From the NCBI GenBank assembly GCA_017621205.1, contig JAGATQ010000015.1:18043-82042 (forward strand): 64,000 nucleotides of DNA, given 5' to 3'. Source of the DNA: Lachnospira sp. GTDB lineage: Bacteria; Bacillota; Clostridia; Lachnospirales; Lachnospiraceae. Both the position numbers and the translations under genes were made by a program. This document shows positions 1-6,732 of this stretch, piece by piece (the stretch's first letter is position 1; the number at the start of each line of letters is the position of its first letter). The notes beneath the pieces were generated by a model. That model saw nothing but the letters and a program-made list of their open reading frames with translations. It had not been told where the DNA came from and ran no database searches.

Positions 1-163
1 TCACAACACGAATATTGTCAAGTGAATGCTGTAAATCCGCCTTCATCGCATTAATGTACTCTCTACGCAAAGCAGCCTGCTCCGCCTTTTCCTCCTCTGA
101 TAACCCAACCTCTTTCATTTTGTGGTATAGCTCGTTTATCCGTTTTATATTCTCCTCTGTCAT
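1..163 (-). CDS. ynzC: DUF896 family protein, YnzC-like (3' end cut by window edge)
   Basis: The 54 visible codons begin MTEENIKRINEL, contain a GLSEEEKAEQAALRREYI stretch and end in the window with SLDNIRVV. This is the signature of the short DUF896/YnzC family (about 60-80 residues). The family is a small helical cytosolic protein of unclear function; in Bacillus subtilis ynzC sits in the SOS-induced yneA operon. I chose the ATG at 161-163 because AAGGAAGGAG lies 8-9 bases upstream. An in-frame ATG 14 codons earlier lacks such a site and would extend past the family N terminus. The gene follows proB by about 34 bases on the same strand, so it is probably the last gene of the proB operon. 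Family assignment is secure; function is unknown. Confidence 0.85.
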   Translation of the reverse strand, partial: MTEENIKRINELYHKMKEVGLSEEEKAEQAALRREYINAMKADLQHSLDNIRVV

Positions 164-197
164 GACAGGGTCTCCTTCCTTTATAGTATATTCTCCT

Positions 198-1034
198 CTA
201 ATCATTCAGAAATTCTTTCATATCAAAATCATTCACCTGATTACGCACAAATAGTGTCCCCACATTCTTACCATTTATAATATCCTGAATAATTTCTACA
301 CGCCTTCCGTTCGCGATTACCATGTCACAGCCAGAACTGTTGGCAATCTGTGCCGCATGAAACTTGGTAATCATCCCACCGGTTCCAACAGTAGTAACAC
401 TCTCCTTTGCCATTTTAACGATATCATCCGTTATCTCCTCCACCACATCAATCAAGCTGGCATCCGGGTTGTTATGAGGGTCATCGGTAAATAACCCATC
501 GATATCAGAAAGTAAAATGAGTAAATCTGCTTCCACCAGACTGGCAACCACCGCAGACAAGGTATCATTATCCCCAAACTCAATCTCGTGGGTAGAAACC
601 GTATCATTCTCATTGACAACGGGAATCACATCCAACTGCAACAGCTCCTGAAAGGTATTGATTACATTCATACGCCGTTTATCATTGGTCAGCACCCGCT
701 TGGTAAGCAGCACCTGTGCTGCCATCTGATGATATTCGGCAAATAATTTCTGGTATATCATCATAAGCTGCCCCTGTCCGACAGCAGCACACGCCTGTTT
801 CAGGGAAAGTGTCTTCGGTTTTTTAGAAAGCCCTAATGCATTAAAACCTACCGGAATAGCGCCGGAAGAGACTAATATCACATCCTTCCCCTGGTTTTTC
901 ATATCACACAATATCCGGACCAGATGCTCTAATTTACTATAATTAATTTTTCCAGTCTCCTCATGTACTAAATTCGAAGAACCAACCTTTACAACAATCT
1001 TTTGTTTCTTTTTTAATGCTTTCCGATAATCCAT
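198..1034 (-). CDS. proB: Glutamate 5-kinase, short form without PUA domain
   Basis: ProB phosphorylates L-glutamate with ATP, the first step of proline synthesis, in the cytosol. The protein is an amino-acid kinase fold throughout: KVGSSNLV near the N terminus, SSGAIPVGF in the nucleotide/substrate loop, NENDTVS and FGDNDTLSAVVA in the glutamate-binding region, and GTGGMITK near the C terminus. It is about 278 residues and ends without the C-terminal PUA domain of the E. coli enzyme, as is common in Firmicutes. ATG at 1034 is preceded by GGGTG at a normal distance; an in-frame GTG three codons upstream lies inside that ribosome binding site. It follows the FAD-dependent dehydrogenase by about 24 bases. 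No proA is visible; it may lie beyond the left edge or elsewhere. Confidence 0.95.
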   Translation of the reverse strand: MDYRKALKKKQKIVVKVGSSNLVHEETGKINYSKLEHLVRILCDMKNQGKDVILVSSGAIPVGFNALGLSKKPKTLSLKQACAAVGQGQLMMIYQKLFAEYHQMAAQVLLTKRVLTNDKRRMNVINTFQELLQLDVIPVVNENDTVSTHEIEFGDNDTLSAVVASLVEADLLILLSDIDGLFTDDPHNNPDASLIDVVEEITDDIVKMAKESVTTVGTGGMITKFHAAQIANSSGCDMVIANGRRVEIIQDIINGKNVGTLFVRNQVNDFDMKEFLND

Positions 1035-1058
1035 TCTTTTCACCCGTTCTATAATCCA

Positions 1059-2663
1059 TTATTCTTTTGGCAGCTCTTTTCCCATAATCGCCTCTGCTAC
1101 CCGCATGCCATCCATAGCAGCAGACATAATTCCACCAGCATAGCCTGCTCCTTCACCGCAAGGGTAAAGTCCCCTTATATTACTTTGAAAGGAAGTATCC
1201 CGAACAATCTTAACCGGAGAAGAGGTGCGGCTCTCGACACCTAACACCAATGCATCCTCCCTATCATATCCGGGAAGCTTCCTGCCCCACGACACAATTG
1301 CTTCTATTATAGCAGAAACCAGACTACTAGGCAAACATTCTGCAACATTTGCCATAGTATATTCGCCCATAACCTCCGGTTTTACTGTGCCAAGCTTCGT
1401 GGAAGGCTGGCATTTCATAAAATCAGAAAGCAGCTGCACCGGCAGTTTTCCCTTACCAGCACGATAGGCGGCCTGCTCCAGCTTTCGTTGAAAAGCAACT
1501 CCAGCCAATGGATGCTCCCCCTCATAATCCTCTGGTGTCACCCCTGCCACAATCGCAGAGTTGGAATTGGCTGCCATCCGGTCGTAGTTACTCATGCCGT
1601 TCACTACAATCCCGCCCTCCTCAGAGGAGGCATTTACAACATACCCTCCAGGGCACATACAAAAGGTAAATACACTTCTGCCATTTTCTGCCTGATAGGT
1701 TAGCTTATAATTGGCGGTTGGCAGGGGCACCGTTCCATAATGCTCCTTATATTGCAACCGGTCAATCTGCTCTCTTGGATGTTCAATGCGGATTCCCACG
1801 GCAAATGGTTTTTGTTCCATCCTCACCTGCTGGTCATAAAGAAGCTCAAAGGTATCCCTTGCACTATGTCCGATGGCAAATACCACATGATTTGAATCAT
1901 AGCTTGTCCTATTCTCTGTAACAACTCCTGCAATCTGCCCATCCTGCAAGGTTAATTCTGTCACCTTGGAGGAAAAATGAATCTCGCCACCAAGCTGTTT
2001 AATTCGTTCACGCAGTGTAACAACTATCCGTTTCAGATAATCAGTTCCGATATGGGGCTTGGAAAGATATAAAATATCCTTCGGTGCGCCGCATTCCACA
2101 AAGGTCTGTAAAATAAACCGTTGTCTGCCGTACTTATCCTTCACTACCGTATTCAGCTTTCCGTCGGAAAACGTTCCGGCTCCTCCTTCCCCAAACTGTA
2201 CATTGGATTCCAGATGTAATGGGGCATCTCCGGCAAAAAAGGAGTCAACATCCTTCGTCCGCTCCTCCATAGCCTTTCCTCTCTCAAGCAAAATGGGACG
2301 ATACCCATTTAAGGCAAGCAAATAAGCACAAAATAATCCCGCCGGACCACTTCCAACCACGATTGGACGGTCTGAAATCACTTTCTTATTGGTACAATGA
2401 GGATGATATTGCACCGTGTTACTTAACATAATATTATTATTGTGGAGTTTTTTTAAAAGTGCCGATTCCCGAATGCTATTTTCTAACATTACATCCACCC
2501 CATACACATAGCAAAGAGGATGCTTCGGTCGGCAGTCCAAGGATTGCCTTATAATATCATAGGTAAATTGCTCTGGCTTCAACCGAAGACATTTCGCAAT
2601 CTCCTGTGTCAAATCCTTTGAAGTATGGGTAACCTTACATTTTATCTGATTAATCCGAATCAT
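1059..2663 (-). CDS. FAD-dependent dehydrogenase (COG2509 family)
   Basis: This 534-residue flavoprotein carries a dinucleotide-binding GSGPAGLFCAYLLA motif near residue 105 after an N-terminal region typical of COG2509 proteins. It also has an FGEGGAGTFSDGKLN block, an AIGHSARDTF motif and a C-terminal PCGEGAGYAGGIMSAAMDG segment that closes the FAD site. Members are widespread in Firmicutes and are predicted soluble oxidoreductases, but no physiological substrate is established. Its start overlaps the stop of the upstream flavoprotein by ATGA, which points to translational coupling. The pair plus proB and ynzC look like one transcript. Family confidence is high; the reaction is unknown. Confidence 0.9.
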   Translation of the reverse strand: MIRINQIKCKVTHTSKDLTQEIAKCLRLKPEQFTYDIIRQSLDCRPKHPLCYVYGVDVMLENSIRESALLKKLHNNNIMLSNTVQYHPHCTNKKVISDRPIVVGSGPAGLFCAYLLALNGYRPILLERGKAMEERTKDVDSFFAGDAPLHLESNVQFGEGGAGTFSDGKLNTVVKDKYGRQRFILQTFVECGAPKDILYLSKPHIGTDYLKRIVVTLRERIKQLGGEIHFSSKVTELTLQDGQIAGVVTENRTSYDSNHVVFAIGHSARDTFELLYDQQVRMEQKPFAVGIRIEHPREQIDRLQYKEHYGTVPLPTANYKLTYQAENGRSVFTFCMCPGGYVVNASSEEGGIVVNGMSNYDRMAANSNSAIVAGVTPEDYEGEHPLAGVAFQRKLEQAAYRAGKGKLPVQLLSDFMKCQPSTKLGTVKPEVMGEYTMANVAECLPSSLVSAIIEAIVSWGRKLPGYDREDALVLGVESRTSSPVKIVRDTSFQSNIRGLYPCGEGAGYAGGIMSAAMDGMRVAEAIMGKELPKE

Positions 2664-3901
2664 TTGTCTCTCCTGTCCATAATCCCCTTCGCTGCCACCA
2701 TAGCACTGCTAATGGCAAATTGAATATTGTATCCACCACAGGTACCGTCTACATTTACCATCTCTCCTGCAAAAAAGCAGCCGGGACAACACCTTGACTC
2801 CATTGTAGCAGGGTCAATATCTGCTGTCTCTACCCCGCCTGCGGTTACCTGTGCATTGTCAAAGTCATCTACCCCGGTTATCTCAAAACGAAGCTGCTTC
2901 ATGCAACTTACAATTGAAAGCCACTGTGTTTCAGAAAGCATAGCAAGCCTGCTGTCACCAGTAAAATCAATCTGTTTTAACAACCACTCTGCCACCGCAG
3001 GCTGTACATATCCACAAAGATAAGTAAAAACAGTAGTATCATTATCAAACTCTGCCTGAGATAACAACATCCTTAAATCCTTACTACTATATTCTGGCAG
3101 TAAATCAACCATGGCATATACTGTGCCTCCCAGGGAAAGCTCTTGTGCTGCATAACGACTCACCTGAAAGGCAGGAATCCCACTGATTCCCTTAGCACTA
3201 AATTGTAATTCCCCTTGAACAAGCGGACTGATAGAATCCTCCAATGAAGCATCTGCGTATAAATGGATTGTCCCCTTAAGCCGAACCCCCTTTAACAGCC
3301 GGATATCCTCACTTACCTTCATGGCACAAAGAGCCGGATAAAGCGGGGTAAGCCTATGTCCTAATTGCTCCGCCAGCCCATAACCATACGATTTCTCCTG
3401 TTTAAAATAGGAGGATGCCTTACCTCCACAGGCAAGCAGTATGGTTCTGGCATCAAATTCACCGTAGGAGGTTCTGACATGAAATTCACCGGTCTGCTTC
3501 CTTACTATGCTTCTTACAATACGGTCAGCATATATGGTAACGTGGTTACGCTCAAGTGCATCAAGCATTGCCAGCACAACCGTCTTCGCCTGATTGGTAT
3601 AGGGATAAAAATACCCCTCCCGCTCCTGCTGCAAAACACCGATGCTATGCATAAACTCAATGGTTTTATAATAGGGAAACTGCTCATAGACTGCCTTAGC
3701 AAATAACGCATCCCCGCGATAGGTATTGCTGTCATAATAAGAATTGGTAAAATTACATCTGCCGTTGCCTGTTGCTAACAACTTCTTTCCAAGCTCCTTG
3801 CATTGTTCGATAATAAGCACCTGTTTTTGGTTTTTGCCAAGAGTGATGGCAGCAGTCATTCCGGCAGTGCCGCCTCCCACTATAATGCAATCGTAGGTCA
3901 T
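2660..3901 (-). CDS. HI0933/BaiN-like NAD(P)/FAD-dependent oxidoreductase
   Basis: The protein (about 413 residues) opens with MTYDCIIVGGGTAGMTAAI, a Rossmann FAD-binding loop. It contains LGKKLLATGNGRCNFTNS, the hallmark of the HI0933-like (COG2081, BaiN/RdsA) family, and ends with FFAGEMVNVDGTCGGYNIQ. Some members have been linked to bile-acid or aminoacetone chemistry, but most are uncharacterised. A longer reading frame extends upstream, but the ATG at 3901 has AAAGGAAAC in front and matches the family start. A second family member lies at 52897-54156, so this genome has at least two. It begins 70 bases from a Family I repeat, which therefore lies in its leader. Confidence 0.88.
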   Translation of the reverse strand: MTYDCIIVGGGTAGMTAAITLGKNQKQVLIIEQCKELGKKLLATGNGRCNFTNSYYDSNTYRGDALFAKAVYEQFPYYKTIEFMHSIGVLQQEREGYFYPYTNQAKTVVLAMLDALERNHVTIYADRIVRSIVRKQTGEFHVRTSYGEFDARTILLACGGKASSYFKQEKSYGYGLAEQLGHRLTPLYPALCAMKVSEDIRLLKGVRLKGTIHLYADASLEDSISPLVQGELQFSAKGISGIPAFQVSRYAAQELSLGGTVYAMVDLLPEYSSKDLRMLLSQAEFDNDTTVFTYLCGYVQPAVAEWLLKQIDFTGDSRLAMLSETQWLSIVSCMKQLRFEITGVDDFDNAQVTAGGVETADIDPATMESRCCPGCFFAGEMVNVDGTCGGYNIQFAISSAMVAAKGIMDRRDK

Positions 3902-3971
3902 GCTTTGTTTCCTTTCTTTGAAATGTATAAATATGGTTTCCTTTCGCAAAAGGGGCGTATGATTTGCAATG

Positions 3972-4203
3972 GCATGGAACAGGAACACAGGATAGATTTA
4001 TTCCGTTGTCCGGGAATAAGTATTTCTAGGATATTCCCATGTAGTAGTTATATTTTGACGCAACCGATGCCAACTCGCCATCCGGGCTCGGTGGCATCTT
4101 TTCGGGACATCCAGTCCCGAAATTGCTGGATATTATTGGGAATATCAAGAAATACTAATCCCCTTCCAAAGTCATAAATCTATCCTGCGTTCCCGTTCCA
4201 TGC
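3972..4203 (-). repeat. Family I palindromic element, copy 1
   Basis: Its terminal inverted repeats begin GCATGGAAC and the first 30 bases match the other end at 28 of 30 positions. Read on the minus strand it carries the shared core: an arm with GGGGATTAGTATTTC, a perfect hairpin with stem TTTCGGGAC and its complement, a second hairpin with stem GATGCCA/TGGCATC, then GGTTGCGTC and the second arm. Its ends differ from copies 2 and 3 at about half of positions, yet the two ends of this copy still match each other. Confidence 0.85.
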
Positions 4204-4337
4204 TCCCCCCGAAATTATGGATAGCCCCTTTTGCCCACCAAATCAAATTTATGAAGCAAGTTCTGTACATGATTGTTTAATGCTCCATATAAATAATGTG
4301 GCTGCAATAGGAAAAGGGATAATATTGTCTTGGGGGT

Positions 4338-4569
4338 GTATGAAACAAAGGTATGGTATGGATTGGTGACTTTGGAAGGGAATTAGTATTTCTTGATATT
4401 CCCTCTCCCGCTCAGCAATTTCGGGACTGGATGTCCCGAAAAGACGCTATTGAGCCATGGATGGCGAATTTGCGTCGATTGCGTCAGCAATAATTACCCA
4501 CCGGGAATATCTTAGAAATACTTATTCCCGAACAACGGAACCAATCCATAATATACCTTTGTTTCATAC
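4338..4569 (+). repeat. Family I palindromic element, copy 2
   Basis: Terminal repeats GTATGAAACAAAGGTAT match at 28 of 30 positions. The core carries the TTTCGGGAC hairpin and a GACGC/GCGTC hairpin. The copy is nested inside a further inverted repeat, CTGCAATAGG... at 4302-4320 against 4586-4604 (18 of 19 positions), so the whole fold-back runs about 4302-4604 and ends only 14 bases from the stop codon of the DUF815 gene. Confidence 0.85.
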
Positions 4570-4617
4570 AAATAAAAACTAAAAAATCCCTTTCCCTATT
4601 GCAGTTAAATTTTCCTT

Positions 4618-5928
4618 TCAAAGATGATACTGCCCCAGCAAATAATTAATAAACTGCTGTGCCGTCCGTCCGGAAATACCACCGTGGGATAACTCCCATT
4701 TATTAGCCTCGGCACATAGCTGTTCATCGGACAGGGTAATCTGTGGATATCGTCTGGCAAGCTCTATCACAATGTTAAAATACTCCTTCTGGGAAGGCTT
4801 AGAATAATTAATGGTTACACCAAAGCGGTTTACTAAGGAAAGCTTCTCCTGCATGGTATCAGACTGGTGTATCCCATTTTCCACCTTGATATCCGAGCGG
4901 TCATTCCATGTCTCCTTAATCAGATGCCTGCGGTTAGAGGTAGCATAAATCAAGACATTATCCGGTTTTGTCTCTACTCCTCCCTCAATCACTGCCTTTA
5001 AAAACTTGTATTCTATCTCAAACTCTTCAAAGGATAAATCATCCATATAGATGATAAAGCGGTAATTCCGGTTCTTAATCAGGGAAATCACCGTGGACAA
5101 ATCCTTAAACTGATGCTTATAGATTTCAATCATACGAAGTCCCTCGTCGTAGTATTCATTAATAATTGCCTTAATGGAGGTTGACTTACCTGTTCCGCTA
5201 TCCCCGAACAACAACACATTGTTTGCACGCCGTCCCTCGACAAATGCCCTCGTATTATCAATCAGCTTCTTTTTTTGTATTTCATAGCCTACTAAATCAT
5301 TAAGCATCACCGTATCCGTATTGTTAATAGGAACAAAACAGACATCGTCACAATGCTCCTTTAAACGAAATGCTTTGTTCAAGCCAAACATCCCAACACC
5401 ATAATCCCGATAAAAACGGGTCACAATCGTAAAGACCTCTTCCTCGTCGGCTGCCTGCTCAATCTGTCGGCTGATAGCCCGCACCTTCTCGCTAACATTA
5501 CGATTATACATCCGTTCCGTTTTGTGAATCGCCTTATAGTTGGAAATCGTTGTAAAGCAATCGATAGCAAGAGCCTCCTCAATCGGTGAAAAATCAAATG
5601 CAAATAACCGCTTCACAATCGCAAAATCTTTTTTGGCAAATATATTAACACTGCCATCATTTGCCCCCACCTTCTCACAGGTCAGGGAAAAGGAATTCTC
5701 GTTTGTAATAATTATGTACGCCAGATAATTATGCCAGAGATTCTCATCAAACCCATAGCTGGTAGATAAATCAAGTAATCTCTTCATCTCCACATAGATT
5801 CGTTCAGTAAGGGAATCCTTATCATATTCTCCTTTGTCAAACTCCTCAAAAATATCCGACAGCCGGAACAAAATACAATCCGGCTCCAAATCCCGATACA
5901 ATAATAATTTTGCAATTTCACGATACAT
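4618..5928 (-). CDS. DUF815 family AAA ATPase
   Basis: The 436-residue protein has a poorly conserved N-terminal half and an ATPase domain from about residue 200. It begins [15 protein letters not shown], with Walker [11 protein letters not shown] and a Walker B-like [13 protein letters not shown] sensor region with ATSNRRHL and a C-terminal helical lid with [11 protein letters not shown] follow. These are DUF815 features; members are cytosolic AAA-type ATPases of unknown client, common in Clostridia. The start codon is preceded by AGAAAGAAGGG. Repeat elements lie at both ends of the gene: Family I copy 2 just after the stop, and a Family II relic plus a 188-bp fold-back upstream. Family assignment is confident; role is not known. 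Confidence 0.88.
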   Translation of the reverse strand: MYREIAKLLLYRDLEPDCILFRLSDIFEEFDKGEYDKDSLTERIYVEMKRLLDLSTSYGFDENLWHNYLAYIIITNENSFSLTCEKVGANDGSVNIFAKKDFAIVKRLFAFDFSPIEEALAIDCFTTISNYKAIHKTERMYNRNVSEKVRAISRQIEQAADEEEVFTIVTRFYRDYGVGMFGLNKAFRLKEHCDDVCFVPINNTDTVMLNDLVGYEIQKKKLIDNTRAFVEGRRANNVLLFGDSGTGKSTSIKAIINEYYDEGLRMIEIYKHQFKDLSTVISLIKNRNYRFIIYMDDLSFEEFEIEYKFLKAVIEGGVETKPDNVLIYATSNRRHLIKETWNDRSDIKVENGIHQSDTMQEKLSLVNRFGVTINYSKPSQKEYFNIVIELARRYPQITLSDEQLCAEANKWELSHGGISGRTAQQFINYLLGQYHL

Positions 5929-5957
5929 GATGATGCCCTTCTTTCTATTTTTAAATT

Positions 5958-6035
5958 ATTGGTAAAACATACTATACTAACCTATAACTAAATCTATCGT
6001 CATAATACTATATAAATTCACTTCGTTGCCCTCAA
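5958..6035 (+). repeat. Relic of a Family II element (left half)
   Basis: The stretch around 5999-6030 reads GTCATAATACTATATAAATT followed by CACTTCGTTG, which matches the left inner arm and start of the loop of the complete Family II elements at 23.0, 39.2 and 55.2 kb. A degenerate GGTAAAAC lies near the position expected for the outer arm. The right half is missing, so this copy cannot fold like the others. Confidence 0.6.
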
Positions 6036-6054
6036 TCTATATCATACTAAAAAA

Positions 6055-6242
6055 AGCAGTTAGTGTAAAGCTTAGTACATTGAATACTAAGCTTGTTTAC
6101 GTTAAACTTGTCTAAATTTCCATTTGCGATGTTAGATTTTCTAGCCGTAGCCACCGCTACGCCGTCGAAAATCTTCCTTGCAAAATGAAAATTTATACTG
6201 TGTTTAACATCAAACAACTTAGTATCCAATGTACTAACTGCT
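6055..6242. repeat. 188-bp fold-back element with 10-bp outer ends
   Basis: The ends are AGCAGTTAGT (6055) and its complement (to 6242). Inside, TAGTACATTGAATACTAAG on the left pairs with the right arm around 6205-6236. A second arm pair, starting AATTTCCATTT and GAAAATCTTCC, encloses the centre GTAGC-CACC-GCTAC near 6153. A perfect 10-bp hairpin AAGCTTAGTA/TACTAAGCTT (6068-6094) sits in the left arm. The right end overlaps the stop codon of the BofC-like gene. With the relic above it fills the whole interval 5929-6233. Only one copy is seen here. Confidence 0.75.
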
Positions 6243-6692
6243 AAAGGATTCTAAGAGTGAATAGAGTGATTCCTCATTAGAAACCGGAATTCCCTCTTCT
6301 AATTTTTCAAGCATCTGCTCCGATAAATGGGACTGGTCAATATCGGTTTCTTCAAATATGGTAACACCGTCCGCCTCATATACGATAATATGATTGTTTT
6401 CATATTTCATAATATACTGATACTGCTCCTCAACCTTATTGGAGCTGGCAGCAGCTACCGTTTCCGTTACCACCTCATTTTCCTGTTCTGCTTCTCTTGC
6501 CGATTCTGTTGTAGAAGCGTGTGAAGGCTCCTTCACCTGTTCTTTTGCCTGCTCAACCAGTACCTCATCAACCGCACTTACCTGCTCCTGCTGTTCTTTT
6601 TTGGAATCAAATCTCTGGACAAATAAGGAACCACTCATAAAACATAATATAAATAAAATCGCCGTAAAAAAGGCAACACTGACTTTTTTCAT
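6234..6692 (-). CDS. Membrane-anchored protein with BofC C-terminal-like domain
   Basis: About 152 residues. A single N-terminal membrane helix (residues about 4-25, KKVSVAFFTAILFILCF...) is followed by an acidic, low-complexity linker rich in E, Q, T and A. A C-terminal domain of about 65 residues then starts YIMKYENNHIIVYE and ends with LYSLLESFSS. That terminal module resembles the BofC C-terminal domain and occurs at the end of many small Lachnospiraceae exported proteins. In Bacillus BofC tunes SpoIVB signalling during sporulation, but that role is only a guess here. ATG at 6692 sits 5 bases after GAGGTGAG; a GTG three codons earlier is inside that site. It is the last gene of the yqfC-to-flippase run. 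The stop codon lies within the end of the 188-bp fold-back. Confidence 0.7.
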   Translation of the reverse strand: MKKVSVAFFTAILFILCFMSGSLFVQRFDSKKEQQEQVSAVDEVLVEQAKEQVKEPSHASTTESAREAEQENEVVTETVAAASSNKVEEQYQYIMKYENNHIIVYEADGVTIFEETDIDQSHLSEQMLEKLEEGIPVSNEESLYSLLESFSS

Positions 6693-6732
6693 ACTGCTCA
6701 CCTCATCATCAGTGTTACCATTTTTTTGTTAA

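Larger units (their letters stand above)
3902..4617. other. Gene-free interval holding two inverted Family I repeats
   Basis: No credible gene lies here. The interval is filled by two copies of a 232-bp palindromic repeat in opposite orientation (3972-4203 and 4338-4569), separated by about 134 bases of AT-rich unique sequence. The reading frames that cross it translate the repeat itself and recur in the third copy at 23.3 kb, so I treat them as spurious. Transcription from the DUF815 gene would run straight through both copies toward the flavoprotein gene. Confidence 0.8.

Noticed and set aside
15..254. Plus-strand 79-codon frame at the left edge
   Set aside because: It is antisense to ynzC and the end of proB and has no coding features.
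3803..4177. Plus-strand 124-codon reading frame across Family I copy 1, and similar frames at 23172-23517
   Set aside because: They start in an antisense position or inside the repeat, translate the element core (PTRHPGSVASFRDI type) and show no ribosome binding site; they are by-products of the repeat.
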